From Ensifer canadensis (GTDB lineage: Bacteria; Pseudomonadota; Alphaproteobacteria; Rhizobiales; Rhizobiaceae): 64,000 bases of DNA. The notes beneath the pieces are model-generated. The model was not told where the DNA came from. It did no database searches and was given only the letters and a program-made list of their open reading frames with translations. Every line of letters starts with the position of its first letter. The first letter of the stretch is position 1. A program made the position numbers and the translations under genes. This document shows positions 8,351-16,591 of this stretch, one piece after another. Location of the stretch: NCBI RefSeq assembly GCF_017488845.2, contig NZ_CP083371.1, forward strand, positions 1,817,501 through 1,881,500, in the 5' to 3' direction.

Positions 8351-8997
8351 GGCGTCTTTCCGGAGAGAAAACTGGTGATGTCGGGATGAAGGACAGGGCG
8401 GTAACCGGCCCGAAGAACCCTGACGGTCGAAGGCGGCGTCAGAATTCCCTCAGCGATGATGCCCATTTCCGGGCTCAGGTAACCCGCCTCGGTCCAGCGG
8501 AAACAGCGCCCGGATGCGAGCGTGAAGGCAAAGCCGGATGCCACCACCATCGTCCCGTCTGGTAGATCCCTGACTGGCGACGGCAACGGATGGATGCGCT
8601 TCTGTCCGCGTAGAACTCGTTCGCTATGGAGCACCGCATCGAGTTCGCCCGCCGAAGGCGACGCCATCAAGCCGCCAGTCCAGGCGACTCTGAAGACTAG
8701 AGCGGCCTCCCGTCTGCAGAAGAAGCACGGGCGGTGCCCCGCCGCCAGCGCCACGGCCTCGTCGAGGAAGAAAAGCTCGGTCCAGCTTCGGCCGGCCATG
8801 ACGTCGCGCCGGCGATCCCCGTATTCGCAGGTGCAGATCAGCCACGCCTTGGACGTCCACCGCCGCCGCAATAGGGTTTTCGTCTCGGGGTCGTGGATGA
8901 TGCCGCGGTTGCCGGTGAACAGGCCGCGCTGCGCGATAGCGATAATGTCGCCGAATGGCGTCACGCGATTCTGGAGGGGCTGGCGAACGCTATTCAT
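8347..8997 (-). CDS. Uncharacterised 216-aa protein between ada and alkB
   Basis: I do not recognise a named family. The protein is 216 residues, soluble, without signal peptide or membrane segment. Visible features are CTCEYGDRRRD near residue 56, a paired cysteine motif HRPCFFCRRE near residue 90 that could bind a metal, and an RWTEAGY segment near residue 169. Its stop overlaps alkB (4 bp), and its start overlaps the stop of the 46-codon ORF (8 bp). This tight coupling inside an ada-alkB operon implies a part in the alkylation response. Cysteine pairs could hold zinc or act as alkyl acceptors; both ideas are untested. Confidence 0.8.
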   Translation of the reverse strand: MNSVRQPLQNRVTPFGDIIAIAQRGLFTGNRGIIHDPETKTLLRRRWTSKAWLICTCEYGDRRRDVMAGRSWTELFFLDEAVALAAGHRPCFFCRREAALVFRVAWTGGLMASPSAGELDAVLHSERVLRGQKRIHPLPSPVRDLPDGTMVVASGFAFTLASGRCFRWTEAGYLSPEMGIIAEGILTPPSTVRVLRAGYRPVLHPDITSFLSGKTP

Positions 8998-9130
8998 ACA
9001 GGCGGATCTCCCCGGGCCGCATTACGTCGGAAATGATATCATCGAACGGGCGGGCGATATGCAGCCCGACGCACCGCTTCGTCGCCGTGAAGATAACCAT
9101 TTGGGCGCGACACCGCGCGGCGGCACCCAT
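8990..9130 (-). CDS. 46-codon ORF inside the ada-alkB operon
   Basis: A small ORF of 46 residues, beginning MGAAARCRAQMVIF and ending PGEIRLYE. Its ATG (9130-9128) shares one base with the ada stop (TAATG), and its stop lies 5 bases inside the start of the 216-aa gene (8-bp overlap), the pattern of translational re-initiation along an operon. It fills the gap between two coupled genes completely, which argues that it is translated even if only as a coupling leader. An internal ATG would give 36 residues. No family is recognised; it has two cysteines and no membrane segment. Confidence 0.55.
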   Translation of the reverse strand: MGAAARCRAQMVIFTATKRCVGLHIARPFDDIISDVMRPGEIRLYE

Positions 9131-10230
9131 TAAGCGGCTCCACGGGCCGCCTCGCGGTCGAGCAAGGCGCGCTTGCGTTCGACGCCCCAGGCATAACCCG
9201 ACAGCGCTCCATCATTCCGCACCACCCGATGGCACGGGATGACAACGGCGAGGCTATTCGCCGCGCATGCGCCAGCGACGGCACGAACCGCCTTCGGCTG
9301 CCCGATGCGACGGGCAATTTCCGCGTAGGACACCGTCCTGCCGACCGGAATTTCCTGCAGGGCCTGCCAGACCCGCTGCTGGAATGCTGTCCCGCGAACA
9401 TCGAACGGTAGGTCGAGGCCGATGCCCGGGGCTTCGACGAAGCCGACCACCTGTGCGACAAGCGCCTCGTAGTCGGCATCGGCGCCAATCAGCTCCGCCT
9501 TCGGAAAACGGTCCTGAAGGTCGCACACAAGCGCCTCCGGATCGTCTCCGAGCAGGATGGACGCGACACCTTTCCGACTTGATGCGACGAGGATCGCGCC
9601 GAGCGACGTCTGGCCGACGGCAAATCGGATTTCCTCATCCGCGCCGCCTGCGCGGTAGCGTGCCGGCGTCATGCCGAGAATATCAGTCGAGTTCTCGTAG
9701 AAACGACCGCTCGAGTTGAAGCCCGCTTCATAGATCGCCTCCGTTACGCTGTTGCCCGCTTCCAGCCCACGACGAACCTTGGCAGCTCGATGAGCAGCCG
9801 CATAGTCCTTTGGCGTCAAGCCGATCGCTGCCTTGAACAGCCGATGGAAATAGCTCTGGCTCTTGCCGACGGCAGCGGCCAGATCGCCCAAGGCCAGCTC
9901 TTCATCGCTGTCTTCGATCAGCCGGCAAGCCCTAACGACGATGGCAGCGTTTGCCTCATCGCTGGATGGGCCGTCCGGGTTGCACCGCCGACACGGGCGA
10001 AAGCCCGTCGCCTTCGCGCCTTCAAGCGTGTCGTGCAGTTGGACATTCTTGGGATTGGCGATGCGTGAAGGGCATGAGGGGCGGCAATAGACGCCGGTGG
10101 TCGTGACCGAATACCAGAAATGCCCGTCGGAAGCCTTGTCGCGGCTGACGATGGCGACCCAGCGCGGGTCGCGCGCGACTGGGACCCTGGTCGCGGCAGC
10201 TGCGGTTGGGAATGTCGTCGCCATATTCAT
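9130..10230 (-). CDS. ada: Bifunctional regulator and DNA repair protein Ada
   Basis: A 366-residue three-domain Ada protein. Residues about 20-90 are the methylphosphotriester-repair domain with four zinc cysteines C49, C53, C80 and C83 (YCRPSCPS and PCRRC). Residues about 95-190 are an AraC-type DNA-binding domain (LGDLAAAVGKSQSYFHRLFK). Residues 200-366 are the O6-alkylguanine methyltransferase with acceptor C333 in PCHRVV. Methylation of the N-terminal zinc cysteine turns Ada into an activator of its own operon. The start at 10230 has GAGGAG upstream; a longer frame from 10359 would lack a ribosome site. It heads a chain of overlapping genes ending with alkB. Confidence 0.95.
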   Translation of the reverse strand: MNMATTFPTAAAATRVPVARDPRWVAIVSRDKASDGHFWYSVTTTGVYCRPSCPSRIANPKNVQLHDTLEGAKATGFRPCRRCNPDGPSSDEANAAIVVRACRLIEDSDEELALGDLAAAVGKSQSYFHRLFKAAIGLTPKDYAAAHRAAKVRRGLEAGNSVTEAIYEAGFNSSGRFYENSTDILGMTPARYRAGGADEEIRFAVGQTSLGAILVASSRKGVASILLGDDPEALVCDLQDRFPKAELIGADADYEALVAQVVGFVEAPGIGLDLPFDVRGTAFQQRVWQALQEIPVGRTVSYAEIARRIGQPKAVRAVAGACAANSLAVVIPCHRVVRNDGALSGYAWGVERKRALLDREAARGAA

Positions 10231-10392
10231 CGTCGGACGCTCCTCATGCCGGTCGCTCCTGGGAGGTATCCGGGTCGCGGCCTTCAAGCTCAAGATTGAC
10301 CACCACTCGGGCGATCTGCTGCTCCAAGAAGCTTCGCCAAAAAGGCTGGGCCACGCCACCCGTTTCCTGTGCGTAGCGTGGCACCCGATCGA

Positions 10393-10829
10393 TCAGGCCG
10401 CTTTCATCAATCCGAGTTGCGTCAGGGCCGCAACCCCGTCGTCGAGACCGATCTCCTCGACGATCTTGCCGTTGATGACCTTCAGAACCGTCGTCCCCGT
10501 GAAGCGCATCTTGCGGCCACTTCCTGCCGGCAGACTGCCGGCCAGGAAGTCGTCGAAGGCAGCGCCGGTATGGGTGCCGCCGCCTTCCCATTGGCCGACG
10601 ACATAGTCGCCTTCGGCGATGAGGTCGGCCGTGCCCCAGAAGTTCAGATCCGGAAATCGGTCATGAAGGCTTTGATATCATCATGGCCGCGGCGCGGTTC
10701 ATGCAGGGAATATTTCAACAGCATGTCTGCAGACGCGATCTCGTTGACGATGGAAAGATCTACGTCGCGACCCCAAAACTCTGTGAACCATCTGCTGACC
10801 ACCGCCTTGTTGTCTTCTTCCTTGCTCAT
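10393..10829 (-). pseudogene. SnoaL-like NTF2-fold protein, frameshifted
   Basis: A SnoaL/ester-cyclase-like protein of the NTF2 fold. The first part, from the ATG at 10829 (MSKEEDNKAVVSRWFTEFWG, good GGAGA upstream), reads to FMTDF near 10653. The family motif that should follow, PDLNFWG, is present but in another frame, continuing through GDYVVGQWEGGGTHTG and VINGKIVEEIGLDDG to a stop at 10393-10395. One C appears to be missing in the TTTCCGG run at about 10650-10656; restoring it gives a normal 145-aa protein. As it stands translation stops at 10644. It may be a real mutation or a homopolymer sequencing error. The substrate is unknown. Confidence 0.75.
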
Positions 10830-10968
10830 TGGCTTTCTCCTCGAATTGACACAGGCTCGACCGTCGATAACGCCGGTTGCCTGCGCATAAAGGTAGCCTG
10901 AGCTACGGCGCCCAAAACTCCGGTTCTTACCCTCCAATCGAAACCAGTTCGCAATTCCGAGCGCCGGC

Positions 10969-11940
10969 TCAGCCCCGCGCGATCAGACGAACGCTGTGGT
11001 CGTCCCGAAGCGCAATCAATTGCGAAGACGGCGGCAGGCTGTAGACGTCATGCTTTCCGAATTCTCTGGGGTAGTAGTCATAGCCCGGCGGCGGTTCCGG
11101 TGTTTCACGAGGATCCACCGGGCTTTGGCCCGTCAGCTCGGTGACCGGATCGAGGATCGCCCCGATCAGGCGGCGGGTATAGGGATGCTGTGGTTCGCTG
11201 AAGACCCGGTCCCAGCTGCCGGTCTCGACGATCTGGCCGAAATACATCACCGCCACGCGGTCGCTCATATGTTCGACCACGCTCAGGTCATGGCTGATCA
11301 TGATGTAGGACAGATCCAGCCGCTCCTTGAGTTCCAGCAGCAGGTTGATGATCTGGGCGCGGATCGAGACGTCGAGCGCGGACACCGGCTCGTCCAGCAC
11401 CACGACCTTAGGGTTGAGGATCAAAGCGCGTGCAATGCCGATGCGCTGGCGCTGGCCGCCGGAAAATTCATGCGGGAAACGCCCCGCCTGCTCCGGTTTC
11501 AATCCGACCAACTGCATCATCTCTTCGATGCGTCGCGCGATCTCCTTGCGGTCGGAAATTCCGTGCAATCTCAGCGGTGCTGCCAGCGACGTGTAGATCG
11601 TCTGACGGGGGTTGAGCGACGCGTACGGGTCCTGAAACACCATCTGCGCCATGCCGGCACGCTCGAGCCGGGAGGGCCGCGCCTTGCCGGTGATCGATCG
11701 CCCTTCGAAATAGATCTCGCCCGCGGTCGGCTCCTGAAGTCCGAGGATCGAAAGCGCAAGCGTCGACTTTCCGCAACCGGATTCGCCGACGATCGACAGG
11801 CATTCGCCCCGGTTCAGCGTCAGGCTCAGGTCGTTGACCGCGCGCAGAGTGCGCTTCGAGCGGCCGAAGACGCCGTTGCGCACCGGGAAATGCACGCTCA
11901 GGCCGTCGACTCTGACCAGTGGTTCGTTGTTATCACTCAT
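10969..11940 (-). CDS. Peptide/nickel-type ABC transporter ATP-binding protein (DppF/OppF-like)
   Basis: A 323-residue ATPase with Walker [11 protein letters not shown]-loop VFQDPYASLNPRQT, signature LxSGGQRQR (FSGGQRQRIGIARAL), Walker B VVLDEPVSALD and the switch histidine in MISHDLSVV. The C-terminal oligopeptide-transporter extension (HPYTRRLIGAILDP) marks the DppF/OppF subgroup. It overlaps the preceding dppD-like gene by 8 bp and is last in the operon amidohydrolase, binding protein, permeases, ATPases. It powers import of a small peptide, opine or similar amide compound. Confidence 0.93.
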   Translation of the reverse strand: MSDNNEPLVRVDGLSVHFPVRNGVFGRSKRTLRAVNDLSLTLNRGECLSIVGESGCGKSTLALSILGLQEPTAGEIYFEGRSITGKARPSRLERAGMAQMVFQDPYASLNPRQTIYTSLAAPLRLHGISDRKEIARRIEEMMQLVGLKPEQAGRFPHEFSGGQRQRIGIARALILNPKVVVLDEPVSALDVSIRAQIINLLLELKERLDLSYIMISHDLSVVEHMSDRVAVMYFGQIVETGSWDRVFSEPQHPYTRRLIGAILDPVTELTGQSPVDPRETPEPPPGYDYYPREFGKHDVYSLPPSSQLIALRDDHSVRLIARG

Positions 11941-12910
11941 GGTTGAAACACTTCACGAAGCCATCATGGCTGAGGCCGGTTGGCGGTGGAATTTCGGCGC
12001 TGCAGATGGACGTCGCCCTGTGGCAACGCGGCTGAAAGCGACAGCCCGGCGGAAAACTGGCGATGGAGGGAACCGTGCCTTCGATCTCCTGAAGGCGCTT
12101 GCGCCCTTCCAGCCGGCGCGAGCCCAGATGCGGCAGCGATCGCAACAGGCCGTCGGTATAAGGATGGGCCGGATGGAGGAACAGGTCGGCGACCGGCCTC
12201 TCCTCGACCAGGCGCCCGGCATACATGATGCCGACCCGGTTGCACATATTGGCAATCACGCCGAGATCGTGGCTGATCATCAGCACTGATGTGCCGCGTG
12301 CAGCGCAAAGCTCCTTCACGAGTTTGAGGATCTCCGCCTGCACCGTCACGTCGAGCGCCGTCGTCGGCTCGTCGGCGATCAGCAGATCCGGATTGCAGGC
12401 AAGCGCAATGGCGATCATCACCCGCTGCCGCATGCCGCCGGACATCTGGTGCGGATAGTTCTTCACCCGCTCCTCCGGCGCCGGGACCTGTACGTTGCCG
12501 AGTGCCTCGATCGCCAGTCTTTCGGCTTCCTTCCAGGTGGCACCCTTGTGCAGGACAAACATCTCGGCAATTTGCCGGCCGACCGGAGACAACGGGTTGA
12601 GCGCGGTCATCGGTTCCTGGAAGATCATGGCGATGCGCTCGCCCCGAAGCCGCCGCAACTCGCGTTTCGAAAGCTCCCTCAGGTCCCGACCGTTGAACTT
12701 CAGCGAACCGCCCGTGACGGCGAGCGGCGCACGCAACAGGCCGATGATCGAAAGCGCAGTGATGCTCTTGCCGCAGCCCGATTCGCCCACGAGGCCATAG
12801 GCCTCGCCGCGCCCGATCGAGAACGACACGTTGTCGACGACGTTGTGGCTGACCCGGCCCGATACGATATCGAGGCGCAGATCCCTGACATTCAGCAAGT
12901 TCTCGGTCAT
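11933..12910 (-). CDS. Peptide/nickel-type ABC transporter ATP-binding protein (DppD/OppD-like)
   Basis: A 325-residue ATPase: Walker [11 protein letters not shown]-loop [12 protein letters not shown], signature [15 protein letters not shown], Walker [15 protein letters not shown], switch ISHDLGV. The C-terminal cysteine-rich extension ([10 protein letters not shown] and later cysteines) is typical of DppD and in some members holds an iron-sulphur cluster. The start at 12910 overlaps the permease stop (ATGA). In the same frame an open stretch continues upstream to 13432, but that part is antisense-like shadow of the permease. Confidence 0.93.
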   Translation of the reverse strand: MTENLLNVRDLRLDIVSGRVSHNVVDNVSFSIGRGEAYGLVGESGCGKSITALSIIGLLRAPLAVTGGSLKFNGRDLRELSKRELRRLRGERIAMIFQEPMTALNPLSPVGRQIAEMFVLHKGATWKEAERLAIEALGNVQVPAPEERVKNYPHQMSGGMRQRVMIAIALACNPDLLIADEPTTALDVTVQAEILKLVKELCAARGTSVLMISHDLGVIANMCNRVGIMYAGRLVEERPVADLFLHPAHPYTDGLLRSLPHLGSRRLEGRKRLQEIEGTVPSIASFPPGCRFQPRCHRATSICSAEIPPPTGLSHDGFVKCFNHE

Positions 12911-13728
12911 AGCTGCCGCGCCCTCATATGCGGGTCCAGCCAATCGCGTAGACCGTCGCCGAAAAGATTGAGACCGAGAACCGTCACGAAGATCGCCAGC
13001 CCCGGAAAGATCGCCGCCCAGGGCGCAATGACGATGAGTTCGCGTGCATCCGTCAGCATGTTGCCCCAGCTCGGGAACGGCGGCTTGATGCCCAGTCCGA
13101 GATAGGAGAGTGCTGCCTCGGCAAGGATCGCATCGCCCATGCCCAGCGTTCCGATCACCAGGATCGGGCCGATCATGTTGGGCAGGATCTGCGTGATCAT
13201 GATGCGGATGTCGCCGTAACCGAGCGTCTTTGCCGCCTGGACATAGCCCTGCTTCTTCAAGGACAGCGCCGAGCTTCGCGCGATGCGACAGGTCCATGAC
13301 CAGTTGGTCAAGCCTAGCGCGATCAGCAGGCTGGAAAGGCCGGGCCCAAGGATCGCCATGATGGCGAGCGCGAAGATCAGGCTCGGGATCGCCAGCATCA
13401 GGTTGGTGAGCCCGGTGACAAGATCGTCCCACCAGCCGCCGAAATAGCCGGCCGAAATGCCGAGCGCCAGGCCAATCAGCGTGTTGATGACCTGCGAGCC
13501 GATACCGACGGCAAGCGAGATGCGGGCGCCGTAGAGGATGCGGCTGAGAACGTCACGCCCTTGCGCGTCGGTGCCGAACCAGAACTGTGCGTCCGGCGGC
13601 AGCTCCGCATTCATCAGGTCCGCGTCGAGCACTGGATCGGTCGGCGCCAGCCAGGGCGCAAGCAGCGCCGCTGAGATGATGACGAGACAGAGGACGCCAC
13701 CGATGAGGAGATTGAGCCGTATTCTCAT
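12907..13728 (-). CDS. ABC transporter permease, DppC-like
   Basis: A 273-residue inner-membrane permease. A first membrane segment ([20 protein letters not shown]) is followed by the DppC-type extracellular loop with [14 protein letters not shown], then five further segments and the ATPase-coupling EAA loop ([20 protein letters not shown]). The start at 13728 lies 5 bp after the stop of the DppB-like gene. It pairs with that permease to form the membrane channel. Confidence 0.92.
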   Translation of the reverse strand: MRIRLNLLIGGVLCLVIISAALLAPWLAPTDPVLDADLMNAELPPDAQFWFGTDAQGRDVLSRILYGARISLAVGIGSQVINTLIGLALGISAGYFGGWWDDLVTGLTNLMLAIPSLIFALAIMAILGPGLSSLLIALGLTNWSWTCRIARSSALSLKKQGYVQAAKTLGYGDIRIMITQILPNMIGPILVIGTLGMGDAILAEAALSYLGLGIKPPFPSWGNMLTDARELIVIAPWAAIFPGLAIFVTVLGLNLFGDGLRDWLDPHMRARQL

Positions 13729-13732
13729 GGAT

Positions 13733-14668
13733 CTATCCGTGGCTGATGCGCGGATCGATGACCGCGTAAAGAATATCGACGATGGTGTTGATGAGCAGGA
13801 ACCACAGGACGATGACGAGGATCGCACCCTGAACCACCGGGATGTCGCGCAGGCTGACGCTGTCGATCAGCAGAGATCCCAGCCCCGGCCAGGAGAACAG
13901 TTTTTCGACCACCACCGCCTGACCCATCATCGAACCGAACTGCAGGCCGATGGTGGTGATGATCAGCACAAGCACGTTGCGAACGACATGCCAGGTGACG
14001 AGGCGAAAGCCGTTCATGCCTTTGGCTCGGGCGGTGCGGATGAAATCGGCGTTCATCACGTCAAGGACGGCGGCGCGCGTCGTGCGCGCCAGGAGTGCCA
14101 TCGGCGCCACGCCGAGCGTCAAGGCCGGCAGGATCAGGTTCATCGGCCCGCCGTCGCCGTAGCCGAAGCTCGGCAACCAGCCGAGCGTCAGCGCGAACAG
14201 ATACATGCCGAGCAGCCCGAGCCAGAACTGCGGCAGGGACAGGCCCGAGATCGCGCCGATCATCGTCAACGTGTCGATGATGCTGCCCGGCTTCAAGGCG
14301 GCGATGAAACCGAGCGGTACACCGACGAACATCGCGATCGCCATCGCCGCGAATGCGAGCTTCAAGGTCGGCCACATGCGCTCGCCGATCAGATGGGCCA
14401 CCGGCTGGCGGCTGCGGAACGATGTTCCGAGATCGAACCTTGCGAGATCGGAGAGATAGGCGCCGAACCGCACATAGAGCGGTTGGTCGAGACCGAATTC
14501 ACGTGTCATCTTCTCGACGATCTTTGGGTCGCCGCCGCCCTTGCCATTGGCTGTCAGGCTGGTGGCGATGCTGCCCGGCACCACGCTGAAGATCACGAAG
14601 ATCAACAGCGATATCGCGATGACTGTCGGGATCACCTGCAAGATGCGGCGCACGACGAACTGAAGCAT
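13733..14668 (-). CDS. ABC transporter permease, DppB-like
   Basis: A 311-residue permease beginning with the hallmark MLQFVVRRILQVIPTV segment and a long periplasmic loop (FGLDQPLYVRFGAYLSD), then five membrane segments. The EAA loop is RTARAKGMNGFRLVTWHVVRN, and the C-terminus ends in a typical LINTIVDILYAVIDPRI. It is the first permease gene after the binding protein, from which a 203-bp gap with a hairpin separates it. Confidence 0.92.
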   Translation of the reverse strand: MLQFVVRRILQVIPTVIAISLLIFVIFSVVPGSIATSLTANGKGGGDPKIVEKMTREFGLDQPLYVRFGAYLSDLARFDLGTSFRSRQPVAHLIGERMWPTLKLAFAAMAIAMFVGVPLGFIAALKPGSIIDTLTMIGAISGLSLPQFWLGLLGMYLFALTLGWLPSFGYGDGGPMNLILPALTLGVAPMALLARTTRAAVLDVMNADFIRTARAKGMNGFRLVTWHVVRNVLVLIITTIGLQFGSMMGQAVVVEKLFSWPGLGSLLIDSVSLRDIPVVQGAILVIVLWFLLINTIVDILYAVIDPRISHG

Positions 14669-14835
14669 TCATTTCCTCCCTCGCGGCGCCCATCAACGGA
14701 TGCGCGGGCGATAGTCCTCCGGCACATGCCACCGAGCGATAGGCCACTCGGGCCAGATCATTCCGGCGGGTTGCCGCATCGTAAGCATTGACTTACGTTA
14801 TCGGCAGCATAGGTGCCAGATACCAGTGGAAAGGC

Positions 14836-14863
14836 CCCCGATACCGCGACGACGATATCGGGG
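14836..14863 (-). terminator. Intercistronic hairpin after the binding-protein gene
   Basis: CCCCGATA (14836-14843) pairs perfectly with TATCGGGG (14856-14863) around a 12-nt loop, 8 bp past the stop of the binding-protein gene on the minus strand. There is no clear T-run. Hairpins here often end most transcripts after the binding protein, or protect its mRNA, so that it is made in excess over the membrane parts. Confidence 0.5.
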
Positions 14864-14871
14864 CGCCTCCA

Positions 14872-16473
14872 TCAACGTCCGGCTGGGACGGTTTCGTCCA
14901 CCCAGAGCTTTTCATAGGACTGGATCGCCAGCTCGGCGGAGTTTGGCTGCAGCCCATGCAGCCAGGGCTGGTAGGCCATCACAGCCTTGTTGTAGTTGAA
15001 GAACCAGACCGGCGCTTCTTCCTGAACGAGGTTGTTGGCCTTGCGTAGCAGCTCGTTCTTTTCCTCGTCGGTCTTGGCGACCTTGGCGGCCTCGAACAGC
15101 TTGTCGAAGTCCGCGTTTGCGAACTTCTGGTAGTTGCACGCAGCCTGCGACGTCTTGGAATAGAAGCACTGCATCGCCGTCAGGGCGTCCGGGCCGCTCT
15201 CCGACGACCACATGAAGGACTGGAAATCGCCTGATGGCACGACTTCGGAAAGCACCGAAGCCTCGACCGGTTTTGCCTTCACCCGGATACCGACTTTTTC
15301 CAGCATCGGGATGATCGCCTCGACGATCGTCAGGCCCCAGCTTTCGTTCTGCGTCGCTGTCAGCTCGACGTCGAAGCCATCGGCATAACCGGCCTCAGCC
15401 AGCAGTGCCTTCGCCTTCTCCGGGTCGTAGGCGTAGGGTTGCGCGTCCTTGTCATAGGCCGGCGACGATGTCGGCAGCCAGCCGCTCGCGCGGTAGGCCT
15501 TGTCCTTCGCCAGCCGTTTGATGATCAGGTCGGCATTGATGGCATAGTTGAACGCCTGGCGAACACGCTTGTCCTTGAACGGTTCGAAATCGAGGTTGAA
15601 GCCGACATAGCGCGTATAGACTTCAGCGACTTCGAGAAGGCCCTTGGACAGTTCCGGATCGGCCTGATAGGCGACGTATTGCGACGGCCCGAGCACGGAG
15701 ACGTCGACCTCCTTGTTGCGGAACGCGACGTCGCGCGCCGAAGCATCCCCCATGATCAGGATATTGATCTTGTCGGCGTAGGGCTTGTCTTTTTCGTAGT
15801 ACTTTTCCCACTTTTCGACCGTCAGGCGCGAGCCGGGCACATATTCGGCAAACTTGTAGGGCCCGAGGCCGATCGGGTGGCTCTGGAAGCCTTCCTTGTC
15901 GGCTTCCCCAGCCGGGTAGATCGCCGTGTTGTTGCGCATGAACAGGAACGCCGGATCGACCGGGTCTGTCAGGGTCACTTCCAGCGTGAAATCGTCGACC
16001 TTCTTCAGGCCCGAAATCGCCTCTGCCTTGCCGGCCATGTAGTCGGCGCCGCCCTTGATGTTGGCGATGTAGCGCGAAGGTGGATAGGCCTTGGCCGGAT
16101 CGGCCATGCGGGTGAAGCTCGAGATGATGTCGTCGGCCGTCATCTGCTTGCCGTTGTGGAAATAGGCGTCCTGCCGCAGCTTGTAGGTATAGACCAGCTT
16201 GTCGGCGGAGACGTCGACGTCGGTCGCAAGCGCCAGCACCGGAACGTTCTTGTCCGCGTCCCAATCATAAAGGGTGCGATGGATCGCCTTGGCGTAGAAC
16301 TCGTCCTGCGTCTGCGGCGACGCCTGGATGTCGAGCGTCGAGAAGCTGTCCCCATAGGGCGCCACGAAGTTGACCGTTCCGCCGGCCCGCGGCGTGTCGG
16401 CCGCCTGCACCGAAGCCACCCCTGCCAGCAACGCTGCGGTCAATCTCGAAAGTAATGCTATTTTCTTCATCAT
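14872..16473 (-). CDS. Peptide-type ABC transporter substrate-binding protein
   Basis: A periplasmic binding protein of about 533 residues, SBP family 5 (DppA/OppA-like). It has a signal peptide (MMKKIALLSRLTAALLAGVA, cleaved after VQA-AD), the family opening GGTVNFVAPYGDSFSTLD, and YKLRQDAYFHNGKQMTADDI, the conserved block that identifies the family. The ATG at 16473 has GGAGG eight bases upstream; an ATG six bases earlier is too close to it. It lies 118 bp downstream of the amidohydrolase, a gap that contains a small GC hairpin (AGCCGC/GCGGCT, 16561-16576). Confidence 0.93.
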   Translation of the reverse strand: MMKKIALLSRLTAALLAGVASVQAADTPRAGGTVNFVAPYGDSFSTLDIQASPQTQDEFYAKAIHRTLYDWDADKNVPVLALATDVDVSADKLVYTYKLRQDAYFHNGKQMTADDIISSFTRMADPAKAYPPSRYIANIKGGADYMAGKAEAISGLKKVDDFTLEVTLTDPVDPAFLFMRNNTAIYPAGEADKEGFQSHPIGLGPYKFAEYVPGSRLTVEKWEKYYEKDKPYADKINILIMGDASARDVAFRNKEVDVSVLGPSQYVAYQADPELSKGLLEVAEVYTRYVGFNLDFEPFKDKRVRQAFNYAINADLIIKRLAKDKAYRASGWLPTSSPAYDKDAQPYAYDPEKAKALLAEAGYADGFDVELTATQNESWGLTIVEAIIPMLEKVGIRVKAKPVEASVLSEVVPSGDFQSFMWSSESGPDALTAMQCFYSKTSQAACNYQKFANADFDKLFEAAKVAKTDEEKNELLRKANNLVQEEAPVWFFNYNKAVMAYQPWLHGLQPNSAELAIQSYEKLWVDETVPAGR

Positions 16474-16591
16474 TCCCATATCCTCCCCACTTGTTGTTCT
16501 GCGTATGGATGAACAAAACCGCGATCTCATCCGACCTCCCGGATCGGTTGAGATGCATTGAGCCGCTCTTGCGGCTCCCTCTCGCCCTTCG

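Noticed and set aside
13538..14791. 417-codon plus-strand open frame opposite the DppB/DppC genes
   Set aside because: Antisense shadow with biased composition (D, H, Q, R); the permease genes are well supported.
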